Origin: Cladorrhinum sp. PSN259
Lineage: Eukaryota > Ascomycota > Sordariomycetes > Sordariales > Podosporaceae
Length of the DNA: 64,000 nt
Direction of reading: 5' to 3'
NCBI GenBank assembly: GCA_033725935.1
Contig: MU867077.1
Span: forward strand, 186,001-250,000
A program made the translations under genes and the position numbers. Numbering within the stretch: the stretch's first letter is position 1; the number at the start of each line of letters is the position of its first letter. Positions 10,876 through 21,151 of the stretch are shown one piece after another. Below the pieces are notes generated by a model, which did no database searches, was not told the DNA's origin, and was given only the letters and a program-made list of their open reading frames with translations.

Positions 10876-13036
10876 TCATCGCTCCGTAGACTTCGCAACC
10901 GTCCCCTCCCCCGTCGTCCCCTGTTGCTGCTGCTGTGCCAACATACTGCTAAACTCACTCATGATCCCTTCGTCAGCGTTGATGCTGCTAATCATCTGCT
11001 CTTGGGTAAATCCAACCCAGAAAGCAGGAGATATTTGCTGCGCCTTCTTCTCTCGATAAATCTCTTGCGCAACGCCCTTGACTTGTCCCCATGCCGTGTT
11101 TGCCGCCTTCCACACTTTCGAAATCTTGTTGAGGGCGCCAATGTTGAGTCTGATTTGCTGACGGAGATCCTCTTCGTCGTCGATGAAATAAAGCGCCCAT
11201 TTGGACAGATGGACAATCGAGCTGAGCGTGACGACGCAAGTGAAAAAGTGAGTGTGGTTAATGATGGGAACTGCTTGCGTGATCATTTTGGAGATTTCAC
11301 AGGCGGCGGTGACGGTGTGTCTAGTGTGAGCGTTGAAGTTGTCTCCAGACGGAACTGGTCTGTGAGGGGCGCACGAGTTGACTGCTTGAACTGGCGAAGA
11401 ATCCAGTTGGGACAGGGGTTGGTGAAGCATGATTGTGCAGCTATAGGTGTCAGAATCGCCAGGAAAACAAAAAGCAGCAAGTCAGAGAACATACGCATGT
11501 GTGATAAAGTGTGCTTGAAACATCATCTCGTCCAGCTGGCAATTCTTGCCAAGATCGTTCTGCTTCGACTCGGGAAGGTGTATCCTCCAGTTGGTGAGAA
11601 GAGCCTCCACTCGGCTGATATTCTCATCACCGGGATACATGATTGGGGGAGTGCGCATGAATCTCCCCAGGTTCCTGGCGGCCGCGATGCGGTAGGTGAA
11701 CGACGAGAATTCTCGGTCTTCACCTGAGAATAACTGGTCGTCAAAGTCCTCCATATACGATGGTGGAGGGATACGCTAGATATGTCATGTCAGATATGAT
11801 TTCACTACAAGGATAGAAGCACATTCTTACCCCTGTGATGTATTGCTGTTCTTCACATGGCAAGCCCACATCGGCTTGAATGTCAAACAACAGAAAGTTG
11901 GTCACACGGTGCACACCGGCAATCATGCCGTCACACACGTACAAATCCCACCACGTTCGTCGCCAGCTTTCCTCTAGCACCGGATTGCCGTGCCCATGGA
12001 TGGCAGCAAACTCGCGTTTGTTGAGATCAATCTCGATGGCATACCGTTCACAGTCAGCCAGCAGTTCCCGTGCCTTCTCTTGATTGCAATTTCCGTCCAG
12101 CCCTATAATGATGAGCAGCAGAGCCTGGATCAGAAATCCATCCTTGGGAGTAGACGGCAGGTAGCACAACCTGATAGCTTCATCGAGATATGTCGCCCGT
12201 GCGGGTCCGGCATCCACGTACAGTGATCCTATGTACCTCATGGCAGCCATGACCACGTTGAGGTTGGGGGTCGTACCATCCTTGAGCAGCCTAAGGAAGA
12301 ACTCCTTTGGCATCACAAAAGGGTGGCCGGCATGGAAGTAGTGATAGAAGGCATCGAAGCATCTCTCGGCCAAAGTCGTCACAGGAGGCTGAACATGGGG
12401 AATAGCATTTGCCGAAGTGAGAGCCATGGCGTTGGGGTCCAGAGGTGAGGCAAAGGAGTTTCTGTAAAGGGGAACGCTGTTGATGACCGGAGTGGGAGCG
12501 TAAGATACTGGGGACTGATCGGGAAGTATTATGGACGGGTTGAAGGCCGTCATGGAGGGCGCGGGGATAGACACGGGCGTGTGGCCCAGCAACATGGGAC
12601 AGCTGTCAGTCGGCCCAGACCCGGTGTAAGGAGGTGACGATGAGGCCTGGCGCTTGTTGGGATTCGGTGCGACTCCTCTCCGCGGTCCCTTGTATCCACG
12701 ACGAGAAGGCACATAGACACACTCCGACTGGGAGCTTATGCAACGGTGGCAAGGGATGCTGCCATCGCACTTGAGGTGCTTGCTGCGCTATTGCATCGAG
12801 GAAATTAGCATGCCCTTCTGGGAATCCTACACTACGAAGTGACTTACACAGGCAAGACACGCTGCGGGGACTGAAGGGGGCGGCGCCGGTTGTTGGGTCG
12901 GGCGACCGTCAAGGCCGATGGTCGCCGAAATGGTGGACGATGAGGTCGCCGTCCCCGGGCTGTCGCTAGACATCGCAGGCGATCCGTTAGTGGAAGCGGC
13001 TGACGAGTGTGGGGCTTCCGGCGAGAAGGTCTCCAT
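10876..13036 (-). CDS. Zn2Cys6 fungal transcription factor
   Basis: Proposed CDS complement(join(10876..11440,11495..11775,11831..12787,12848..13036)), 663 aa, with three introns of 54-60 nt. Joining exons 1 and 2 yields a perfect zinc cluster with Cys at 60, 63, 70, 76, 79 and 86 (C-x2-C-x6-C-x5-C-x2-C-x6-C); intron 1 falls just after the second cysteine. A Pro/Ser-rich linker follows, then a fungal-specific middle homology region with hallmarks such as RRTWWDLYVCDGMIAG and GLPCEE, continuing across intron 2 into an EDFDDQLF segment. The C-terminus is Gln-rich (QQQQQ). It should be a nuclear sequence-specific regulator binding CGG half-sites. Targets are unknown. It is divergent from the HeLo-pseudokinase gene across 2.3 kb. 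Confidence 0.87.
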
Positions 13037-15318
13037 GGTCGGTAATCAGATGGAAGATCAGATGATTCTAGGTCCAAATATGTCAGACACCTGCTGCGCG
13101 ATTAGGGCGATGCGAGCGATGGGAGGGCCAGAAGGAGGGGCCAGAGGTCGCGCAAGCGTTGATGGATTTGAGATTGTGGGAAAATGGTATCCGTACGGCG
13201 AATCGGATACCCGCACGCTTTCGAGGGCACTCCTGCCAGTCAGCGTGTCTTTTGCCCACCCGCGTCTAGGACGAATCTGGGCCCAAGCCTTCGGGGAATT
13301 GGCGGACCTGAACCACTCGTTGACCGCCCAAGGGGGAGTGGGTGCTGCTGCAGGAAAAGGGGGCCAGTGTCGTCGTGTACAAGTATTGGCTGGGTAGCAA
13401 TGCGGATCCAAGTTATATTCCGAAACCTGAGCCCTCCGGTCAGAACACTTTTGACGAGAGTAAAGAAAGCCTGCGGGGTAGCACACGATCAAAAAGACTT
13501 GTCCATGGATGGGCGCTGTAATAAGAGAGCAGTGGTTGTTGATCTCTTTTAGGGCAATCCCGACGCTTCAGGAGACCCGGATCTTTCCTCTCTCTAGATT
13601 GTGGCGACGCTCTCCACGCGGCGCCTGCTAGCTGCAGGCTATGATGGGGTTTGATGTGATGGCGTGCTGGTAAGCGTTCGATGTCTCAGATCGTTTTACA
13701 TCCAAGGAACGCCCGAGTTGTCAAGCAGGATCTTGTACAAACAGCGGGAGGGAGACCTTAATACAATCGAGATCAATGAAGGCCCTGTAGGTTCGAAAAT
13801 CTGATTTATACTCTGTCGTCCGTTCGGGAGGACCAGGCGGACGATGGGGCTGGCGGATTCCCAACGGGCAAACCGAAATGGCGACAGGGGTACAAGACTG
13901 AGTCCATCAAGGCTTCTCCAGCCTCGACATAGAGTCTCTGGCTGCCCGGGTTGTGCAGGTTACGATAATGAGAGCTCAGCTGGGCCCGAAATGCTCAACA
14001 TGTCTGATTGGTTGTGATGGCAGAGCCATGTGCGTCAAACCCAAGGAGCAATGCAACGCTGCGTCCCGGTCTTGGACGGGATGAGACTCTCTTGGATTAT
14101 GGGGTTTTGGGGCTTGGAGGGGTCGACCGTTGAGAGTTTAAATCCCCCACAAAAAAGCAATTTCGGGTCTCAACCGCGCTCGAGCGTGAACTTGGGACTC
14201 TTAAAGGACTGAAACAATAAGCTTGGTTAACCATGCTTATTTGGGCTCAGAAAAAGGAGAAGCGAAGCCAGGACTGGAATCATCACCCGCATGGTTGCGT
14301 TGCAACGGCCATCCCACGTTTTTTCCCGGGATTCATGCCGCCGTGTTATCCATGGATCGTGGGGTCAAGATCCAAGGACGACCAAGGTGTTGAAATGAGT
14401 GTAGTGTCCAAGTAAGACTCGGAAGGATTCTGCCGCTCCGGAAAACGCATTCGCCCTCCAATTTCTCTTTTGTTCTTGACGGTAATTCCAAGTTGTCTCA
14501 GCAAGATTTTGTACGGCCCCAGATAGGCAGGTGGTTGACGAGATCATCTCTGAATGCTCAACAATTTTTTGGGGGACGTGCGTGCATGTTCGGGTTTGGG
14601 GATCTGTTGCAGGGGCGCCGGGTCCCGTTGTGGGTGGGGGTCTGAGGGAAGAGAGAGAGAGGAGAGAGGAGACAACCACAATTGACCAGGGTTAGGGCTT
14701 TGACTTCTTGGCTTTTCTTGGGGTTGACTTTTACTTCTGATGCTCAATCCACCATCCAGATTGTTTGAAGCCCCTGAATAATCTCATTCATTCATGAATT
14801 CCACAAGGATGACGAGGCAATCGAAAGAAATCATGAAAGTTTGGAGCCACCGGGGCAGCAGAGTTTCCAGGTTGACTCTGGACCCCATTACTAGATGCAC
14901 CTTCCTCCAATGAACCTGAGCTACACAAATTCCGAGTCCATATCAGGAAGCCAAAGACGGTAAAATTGAGGACCTGCATGGGCAGGGCTGATTACGTTAT
15001 CTTCTGGCAGAAATGGCAGTGGAAGCTGCCTTGATTTGCTGGTTTCCAAGATGTTGTGTGTCACGAGCAAAAAAAAGATGATTTTGAAGTCTCCATCGAT
15101 TTTTCTGTTTTGGTTGGGTTTGACTTTCTGCATTGGGCAGGAACAATAACCGCATTCGGTGATAGCTTCTCGCAGAACCTGGAAGAGTGAGACGAGTGCG
15201 TTTTCGACGCCACACTCCTAATCAGGGTCCGTATCGAATCTGGATCGCTACAGTTGCCGTCTTGGTAATGCATTTCAGTGGCTAACACTCCTGCAGTTTC
15301 CAATAAATTCAGGCTACC
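13037..15318. other. Divergent intergenic region upstream of Zn2Cys6 factor and HeLo gene
   Basis: No gene supported over 2.28 kb. Open frames of 60-159 codons on both strands lack motifs, and those near 13037-13400 look like chance frames in GC-rich sequence. A GA-rich tract lies near 14648-14673. The HeLo gene start has a good context (ctaccATGG). Confidence 0.6.
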
Positions 15319-17247
15319 ATGGATCCTGTATCGATAGCCGGCCTCGCCATTGGCGTTGCTAGCATCGGATTGCAGGTCTACTCAAGTTGCATTCAGGGTA
15401 TCCAGCTGATCATTACGGCAGTGAACTACCCAGAGGACTGCAAGTACCTGAACTTGCGGCTGCGCATGGAACAGCAGCGGTTCTTTGCGTGGAGCGAAGC
15501 ATCGGGTCTCATGGACTTGGATGCCAAAAATCGAGACAAGGTTCTTGAGTCCAACACGTTTGTCCTGCATCGGCAGACAGTTCTTGACCTCCTGGTGCAG
15601 ATTGAGTGTTTGTTCAAAGAATTCAACGAGCACCAGAAGCGTTCCAAACGCCTTCAGGCCACCCCTGACCAGGACCAGATTCTTGAGAAGCCGGAAAAGG
15701 ATGCCGCTGATGCCAACTTCCCTTTGCCCAAGAGGCGAAGCGAGTTCATCAGAAAAGCCATGAAGTCACTGAAGGAGACGTCTCAAGAGGCTGGTCAAAG
15801 GTTACGGTGGGTGTCGTTCGACAAGGCAGCATTTGAGCTTATGCTGACTCGTTTCTCAACCCTCAATGACAATATTACTGGCATCCTGGATGCGAGAATG
15901 CAGGTTGAGATACATCACACAGTCCAAGACACAAACCGTGGGGTGCTTCAACTACATCACAAGATTACGGACCTCTCAAGACTTGTTATGGCCCTCAGCC
16001 TCAAGCTCGAGTCCGGCTCTGTCATGCCAGCCTCGCAGCTACCCATAGCCAAGAGACAGTACAATGCTGATGGATTAGAACTATTGTCCAAGCTAGCCAA
16101 GTTCAAAGCCTTCAATGAGTCGATGGGGTCTGACAGGAAGGCTGCACCTCTGGACGAGGCAACAGCCATGTGTCTCGAACTTGGCAAACCAAGCGAGCAA
16201 AGGGATCTATTTCTTGACCGTTCCATGGTGGAGCTCGATCCCGTTGCCGAAGACTCGGACCAGCCAAGATGCGACGCATTTCTAACCCTCCAAACGGGAG
16301 AAAAGAAGAAAGTCTGGGTTGAATGGAAGGACTACGACCGTCAACGGCCAGGAGATCTATCACCACCAAAGGACGTCATCGTCGAGCGAGTACGAAAACT
16401 GGCAGCCTTGCTCAACCACACCCCCAAACCGGAAGACTTCAGGACACCGCACTGTCTCGGGTTCTTCGACAAAGCTAGTCCAGGCACATCAGAAGATGAA
16501 GAAGACATTCTCAACATGAGGCTCGGACTCGTGTTCGAAAGACCACTAGACAAAAGTTTGCATCACTCCATGCCGCCAGTCTCACTACGCGAGCTTCTTC
16601 TCCAAGATAGGCGCAAGCCACCCGTCACGAAAAGAGTCAAACTGGCACACGCAATCAGCAAATGTGTACTCTATCTCCACGCAGTCAATTGGTTGCACAA
16701 GGGGCTGCGGAGTCACAACATCATATTCTTCCGGACTGCCGACGGTCAAGTGGATTACAGCAGACCTGTACTCTCGGGTTTCGACTTTTCGAGACCCGCC
16801 CGCGCCGACGAAATGACTGACATACCCGGGCCCGGTGATGATGTGGAGTACAACCTTTACAGACACCCAGGCGCACAGTCAACAAACCCAGAAGAGCGCG
16901 AGCGCTTCAAGAAGAGTTTCGACATCTACAGTCTCGGCGTGCTGCTGGTCGAGATCGCTCACTGGGCCACGGTCGACAGGGTGCTCAATATCGACATGAA
17001 CGTCGCGAGGGGGAGACCATCAACCGCGTTGAGGGTGCGCGACAGTCTGCTTACCGGGGACCAGATCTCTGAACTGGGTGCATGCATGGGCGAGCTCTAC
17101 GAGGCTGCAACCCAGAAGTGCATCGCTGGGGGCAAGGAGCTTGGTCTGTCCGAGAGTGACGATGAGACGAACGATGCTGTTGCCGCTCACCTGTCAATGG
17201 TGATGCACGAGGAGGTTGTCAAGAGACTTGGTGATATTCAGGTGTGA
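15319..17247 (+). CDS. HeLo-domain pseudokinase (predicted cell-death executor)
   Basis: Single exon, 642 aa. The N-terminus (MDPVSIAGLAIGVASIGLQVY) and the helical region to about residue 220 match the HeLo / prion-inhibition-and-propagation domain, whose N-terminal helix inserts into membranes in HET-S. From about residue 285 a protein-kinase-like fold follows. A VWVEWK segment near 332 may hold the beta3 lysine. The catalytic loop near 458 reads HKGLRSHN where active kinases have HRDLxxxN, and the metal-binding DFG position near 487 reads GFDFS. YSLGVLLVEIAHW near 537 is the helix-F region. Loss of the catalytic Asp predicts a pseudokinase. Layout (four-helix-type killer domain plus pseudokinase) parallels animal MLKL. 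Role in heterokaryon incompatibility or immune-like death is inferred. No obvious amyloid motif is visible at the C-terminus. Confidence 0.82.
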   Translation: MDPVSIAGLAIGVASIGLQVYSSCIQGIQLIITAVNYPEDCKYLNLRLRMEQQRFFAWSEASGLMDLDAKNRDKVLESNTFVLHRQTVLDLLVQIECLFKEFNEHQKRSKRLQATPDQDQILEKPEKDAADANFPLPKRRSEFIRKAMKSLKETSQEAGQRLRWVSFDKAAFELMLTRFSTLNDNITGILDARMQVEIHHTVQDTNRGVLQLHHKITDLSRLVMALSLKLESGSVMPASQLPIAKRQYNADGLELLSKLAKFKAFNESMGSDRKAAPLDEATAMCLELGKPSEQRDLFLDRSMVELDPVAEDSDQPRCDAFLTLQTGEKKKVWVEWKDYDRQRPGDLSPPKDVIVERVRKLAALLNHTPKPEDFRTPHCLGFFDKASPGTSEDEEDILNMRLGLVFERPLDKSLHHSMPPVSLRELLLQDRRKPPVTKRVKLAHAISKCVLYLHAVNWLHKGLRSHNIIFFRTADGQVDYSRPVLSGFDFSRPARADEMTDIPGPGDDVEYNLYRHPGAQSTNPEERERFKKSFDIYSLGVLLVEIAHWATVDRVLNIDMNVARGRPSTALRVRDSLLTGDQISELGACMGELYEAATQKCIAGGKELGLSESDDETNDAVAAHLSMVMHEEVVKRLGDIQV

Positions 17248-17944
17248 ATTATGGAAAAGGTGTGTGTGTGTGTGTGTGTGTGTATCATCGCGTAGGTAAA
17301 AGGAAGCAAATTAGAGGGGCAGGCAGCACATGGACCAAAACAAGGAAACAACAACTGCCGCGAGCAGCTGCAGGTGTGCGCCGAGGAGCTTTCAAGGTTT
17401 TCAAGCGTGTTTCATCTCTTTGATGCTTGTGTGTTCTATGATAATGTTTATGAGGCATTAAAAAAGGCAATAGGTTTATGAAAACGCATTTACAGAATAT
17501 ATCTCCCCGGAACTTTCCATCCCAAGGGGACACTGTCGTTCCTCCAAGCCAAAGGAAAAAGAAAAAAAGAAAAAAAGAAAAAAAAAGGAAAGAAAGAAAA
17601 AAGTATCCGTAATCCATGTATACAATATCTCCAACCTCTTGGGCTGAATTCATTGTAAAACCCTTTGACTCACTCTCTTTCCCCCTTTCAGAAACAAGGT
17701 TAATCACAAGAACAAGGATAAAACCTAAAAAACTTAAAAGCAGAAGGAATATATGAAATATTTCAATTTCACCATCAACAAAACAAACAATCGAACAAAC
17801 AGAGCCAAAAAGAACAAAAATAAAAAAGGTATTCCTCCCAGGCCTAACGCGTAAACTAAAACCGACGACACACAAGAAAAAATAAAAATAAAACACATTC
17901 TACCTCTCCTCCCTCCCATACGAGAACAAGATATTTCTTTCTAC
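17248..17944. other. Convergent intergenic region
   Basis: Holds the 3' flanks of the HeLo gene and of the calponin-homology gene. A (TG)n microsatellite of about 11 units is at 17261-17282 and A-rich tracts lie at about 17555-17600. A 203-codon minus-strand frame here is low-complexity Phe/Leu-rich translation of A-rich DNA, not a gene. Confidence 0.65.
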
Positions 17945-20437
17945 CTATCTCCCTCCAGCACCAGGCAAAGGCCTGGGCCCAACAATCTGCCTCCTGCCCG
18001 CCCCGATCCCCTGAGCCCCCTTATTCTGACCATCCCCTCCCGTGTATCCCGCCCACTGTCCGACATCCCACCTGCCCCCCAGCCCGCCGCCGATCCCTTC
18101 GACTCCTCCTCCCTTGACGGGAGTAACCTTGGCCGTTTCCTTCTGCGACTCCTCCCACTCCTTCTGTCTCTGTCTCTCCAACTCCATTTCCTTCTCCAGC
18201 AGCGACTTGGAAGCCCACCCTCCCGCTTTGGTCTTGGCCTGCGCCGCAGCTCTCCTACGATCTTCCTCGGCGCGTTCGTCAATACCCCCTACTAACTCCC
18301 GCGCAAAAGTAGGTTTAGGCGCTACTTGCGGAGGTGCAGGGTTCGATGAGAGGAATCGATCAGTGCGGGACGTAATAGGGGATTTTGGCTGCTTCTGGTA
18401 TTGTGGTTGTTGTTGTTGTGGTTGTTGTGCTGGTTGAGGTTCAGGAAGTGCACGGAGCCCAGCGGAACCGGTGCGTTGTTTCTGTAGAAAGGGCGAGTTC
18501 GCGACTTTCTCTCCTGTTCGTTGGGGTTTGAGCGGGGGATGGGGCGCTGCTAATTGTTGTTCCCCGGTGGTGCGTTGTTTGGCGAGAAATGGTGATGAAG
18601 AAACCCTCTCACCTGTGCGTTGAGGTTTGAGTGGAAGTTGGGGGGCGGCGAGTTTCTCGCCTGTGCGTTGAGGTTTGAGTGGAAGTTGGGGGGCGGCGAG
18701 TTTCTCACCTGTGCGTTGAGGTTTGAGTGGAAGCTGGGGGGCGGCGAGTTTCTCCCCTGTTCGCTGAGGCTTAAGCGGGACCTGCGGTGCTAGTTTCTCT
18801 CCTGTTCTGTGAGACTTGACTGGCTCTGGGAGGGGTCGAAGACCGCCAGAACCAGTACGTTGTTTGGTGATGTAGGACGCAGCGGGTGGTGAGCGTTCAC
18901 CGGTCCGATGATTCTTGACCTGCTGAACAGCTGGCCCCCTTTCTCCAGTCCTCTGCGCCTTGAGCGGGTCGGGAAGTGGTCTTGGAGAGCGAGGAGCATT
19001 GGACATTTCTTCCTCCTCAATATCTAGCTCTCTCTGATACCACGCGGTAGACTGGAAGTTTTGCTCATCCCTCACACTCCACGAGTCCTGCCTACTCACT
19101 ATCTGCTCCTCCTTCTTCGCCGCTGGCCGACTGCGCGATCGTGAACGTCCTTTGCTGCGGCGGTCGCCTGCGCGCGAACGTGATTGACGCTCCCGTTCAT
19201 ACTCTGCTTCCCGCTGACGTGCCCTCTCAAGCTCCATCTCGAGTTGTCGGATACGTTCCTTGTCTGAAGACTCTTGCTCGGACTGATACTGACTTAGATA
19301 TTGCCCGCGGAGCTTATTATCGCTCTTCTGACTGCGAGCCTTCTGTAGCCGCGCTTCGGCCTCGTCTTCCTCCCTGCGCCGCTTTTCTTCTGCTATTTTC
19401 CATTGTCTTTCTTCCTCCTCCCACCGTCGCTTTTCCTCCTCTAACTTCTTGCGCTCTTCTTCTCTTATCCGCTTGGTCTCCTCTTCCCACATCCTTACCT
19501 CCTGCAAGCGGGCCCGCTCCTCCTCGGCCTCCCGGTCTGCTTGTTTCCGTCTCTCTTCTTCTTCCATTTCCTTCTGTAATCTCTCTGCTTCTTCTTTTCT
19601 CTTCTTCTCTTTCTCGGCCAAGGATGGCACGGACGGACCAGCAGTAGTGATCTGGCGGCGGCCACCGTAGACGATACCGAGGTTCCCTTGACTTGCGCCG
19701 CCCAGGTAGCCATACTGAGCAATATTCCAAGCAGGCGATGTCGCTCCCTCGTGCTCCCTTCTGCTCCAGGTACTAACTCCAGGCGAGAGTCGGCCATTGG
19801 CAGATGATGTGACCGAAGGGGTTGGCGATTTCGTTCCATTCCAGCGCTCGCTGACCGAAGAGCTAAAATTGGGCGGCGGTATGGCAATCGTCCTTGGGGC
19901 GAGCGAAGAGGCATTGCTACTGGCATTCGAATTCCCCCTCCCTCTAAGACCGGGGGGCGTATTGTATCCAGAGTTGTACCCCGTTTGTTGCGGGCTGAGT
20001 ACCGGCTTGGATTTTGGGCCGATCGAAGCCGAGAAGGAGTCGGGGTCGATATTGTTCGCAGCGCGGCTAAAGGCACCAATACACTGCAAGACCTGGGCAG
20101 GATCCTTCTTTTCGTAGAGGTCGACGGTCAGGAACATGTCGTGCTCCTGTAGGTTGAGTGGTGGTGCCTGGCATGCGCGGAGGAAGTGCGAGATGTTCTC
20201 CATCTGCACGAAGGGCATGGCGGATTTCTTGAACTTGACTCCCGGAGGCCCAATGACCAGATTGACGAGCTTGCATAATGCGACTCCATCTTTGAGCGCG
20301 TCGAGAAGATCACCGGCCGGTAGGTGCTCGTTCAAGATTGACTCGATCCATTGCTTCGCCTCATTCGCGGCGGCGGGGGTATATTTCTCGAGTCGCAACT
20401 TTCGCAGATCACCGTCTAACGACGTTACTGACGCCAT
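17945..20437 (-). CDS. Calponin-homology actin-binding protein with RTGE repeat array
   Basis: Single exon, 830 aa. Residues about 20-130 are a type-3 calponin-homology domain as in transgelin/Scp1 (AKQWIESILNEHLP, DGVALCKLVN, FLRACQ). A calponin-type repeat lies at about 239-263 (YGYLGGASQG...YGGRRQ). Residues about 274-370 are almost wholly Glu/Lys/Arg with regular spacing, a coiled coil or single alpha-helix. Residues about 485-670 contain eleven (Q/H)RTG motifs, mostly RTGEK/RTGER, in a Pro/Leu/Ala context; part is encoded by a 48-bp minisatellite. The N-terminus implies actin binding or cross-linking in the cytosol. Yeast Scp1 is about 200 aa, so this protein has a long extra tail. The function of the repeat array is unknown. 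Confidence 0.85.
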   Translation of the reverse strand: MASVTSLDGDLRKLRLEKYTPAAANEAKQWIESILNEHLPAGDLLDALKDGVALCKLVNLVIGPPGVKFKKSAMPFVQMENISHFLRACQAPPLNLQEHDMFLTVDLYEKKDPAQVLQCIGAFSRAANNIDPDSFSASIGPKSKPVLSPQQTGYNSGYNTPPGLRGRGNSNASSNASSLAPRTIAIPPPNFSSSVSERWNGTKSPTPSVTSSANGRLSPGVSTWSRREHEGATSPAWNIAQYGYLGGASQGNLGIVYGGRRQITTAGPSVPSLAEKEKKRKEEAERLQKEMEEEERRKQADREAEEERARLQEVRMWEEETKRIREEERKKLEEEKRRWEEEERQWKIAEEKRRREEDEAEARLQKARSQKSDNKLRGQYLSQYQSEQESSDKERIRQLEMELERARQREAEYERERQSRSRAGDRRSKGRSRSRSRPAAKKEEQIVSRQDSWSVRDEQNFQSTAWYQRELDIEEEEMSNAPRSPRPLPDPLKAQRTGERGPAVQQVKNHRTGERSPPAASYITKQRTGSGGLRPLPEPVKSHRTGEKLAPQVPLKPQRTGEKLAAPQLPLKPQRTGEKLAAPQLPLKPQRTGEKLAAPQLPLKPQRTGERVSSSPFLAKQRTTGEQQLAAPHPPLKPQRTGEKVANSPFLQKQRTGSAGLRALPEPQPAQQPQQQQPQYQKQPKSPITSRTDRFLSSNPAPPQVAPKPTFARELVGGIDERAEEDRRRAAAQAKTKAGGWASKSLLEKEMELERQRQKEWEESQKETAKVTPVKGGGVEGIGGGLGGRWDVGQWAGYTGGDGQNKGAQGIGAGRRQIVGPRPLPGAGGR
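18612..18775 (-). repeat. 48-bp coding minisatellite
   Basis: Units start at 18612, 18660 and 18708, with a diverged fourth from 18756. The first three are nearly identical at DNA level. Each encodes 16 residues containing KPQRTGEK and APQLPL. Exact 48-bp periodicity keeps frame, so copy number can vary without breaking the protein. Confidence 0.9.
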
Positions 20438-21151
20438 GATGGGTGCGCTTTATTTGTCGTCGAGTTTCGGTATATGCCGCAAGTGTTGCAAGTAAAAAAA
20501 AGAAGGGAAGAAGTTGGCTTCGTGAGGCTTTACGTTGGCGGGTGGTGTTGCGTCAGCGGGCTCTGAGTGAATAGGTAGCGGCAGCAGCAGCGATCGCGCT
20601 GTTAATTCAGCGAGTGTAATTAGCGACGTTTAATTAGTGCTCCTGAAAAGTCGACGTCAACTAATTCGCTAGGAAATGAGTTTAAACTGTTCCCTGGTTT
20701 GCGCCTATTTTTGGGCATGTCTCCTCTTAGGTAGAGTAAGAGAAAGGGAAACAGTGTTCTCTCTCCTATTTCCCTGGAATTTGGGAATCGGTCATGGAAG
20801 GCATTCAAATCATAAACTCAGGGACCGGGCATTCCTTGTCGCTCATCATCCCACCAAAAACGACCCCTCCTTTAGAGCAAGCCACAAAGATGGGGGAGGC
20901 TGGTGTAGCATTCTTTCGGCTCAAAATGCAAATAATACTGTGGCTGGTATACCACCGTGCCAATGACCCCAATGGACCGCCCCCCCCCCTCCCTTCCCAA
21001 GACATTTAAATCCCGGCTTGGCAACGACGTCACTTTTTTTAGACTCAAGCGCAAATCGGAAAGCTTCAACTTCTTTTGAACTTTTTGCGCGTCGCGTCGC
21101 ACGTACCAAACCATTGACAAGCGGCCGGCCGCATTTTTTGACTTGATAAAA
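20438..21151. other. Divergent promoter region between calponin-homology gene and NDUFAF2
   Basis: No gene supported. A GC-rich 12-bp palindrome lies 19 bp before the NDUFAF2 ATG. An ACGTCA-type element (gacgtcac) lies at about 21026-21033, and C-rich tracts near 20981-20995. Small frames lack motifs. Confidence 0.55.
21121..21132. promoter_or_regulatory. 12-bp GC palindrome with inverted CGG half-sites
   Basis: The sequence gcggccggccgc is its own reverse complement and contains CGG-N4-CCG, the geometry bound by some Zn2Cys6 dimers. It sits 19 bp before the NDUFAF2 start codon, probably in or next to the 5' leader. That it binds a regulator is inference. Confidence 0.35.

Noticed and set aside
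10924..11727. 267-codon plus-strand frame
   Set aside because: Antisense to the Zn2Cys6 factor exons, which have clear family motifs on the minus strand.
12918..13397. 159-codon plus-strand frame
   Set aside because: Partly antisense to the transcription factor's first exon; Gly/Ala/Arg-rich without motifs.
1415..17247. Secondary-metabolite cluster (esterase, ABC transporter, Zn2Cys6 factor)
   Set aside because: No backbone enzyme such as a PKS, NRPS or terpene synthase is present, and large gene-free gaps separate the genes.
17285..17896. 203-codon minus-strand frame rich in Phe and Leu
   Set aside because: Product of A-rich 3' flank; no plausible membrane topology or homology.
18612..18775. 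CRISPR-like regular spacing
   Set aside because: Units are contiguous 48-bp coding repeats without variable spacers, in a eukaryotic gene.
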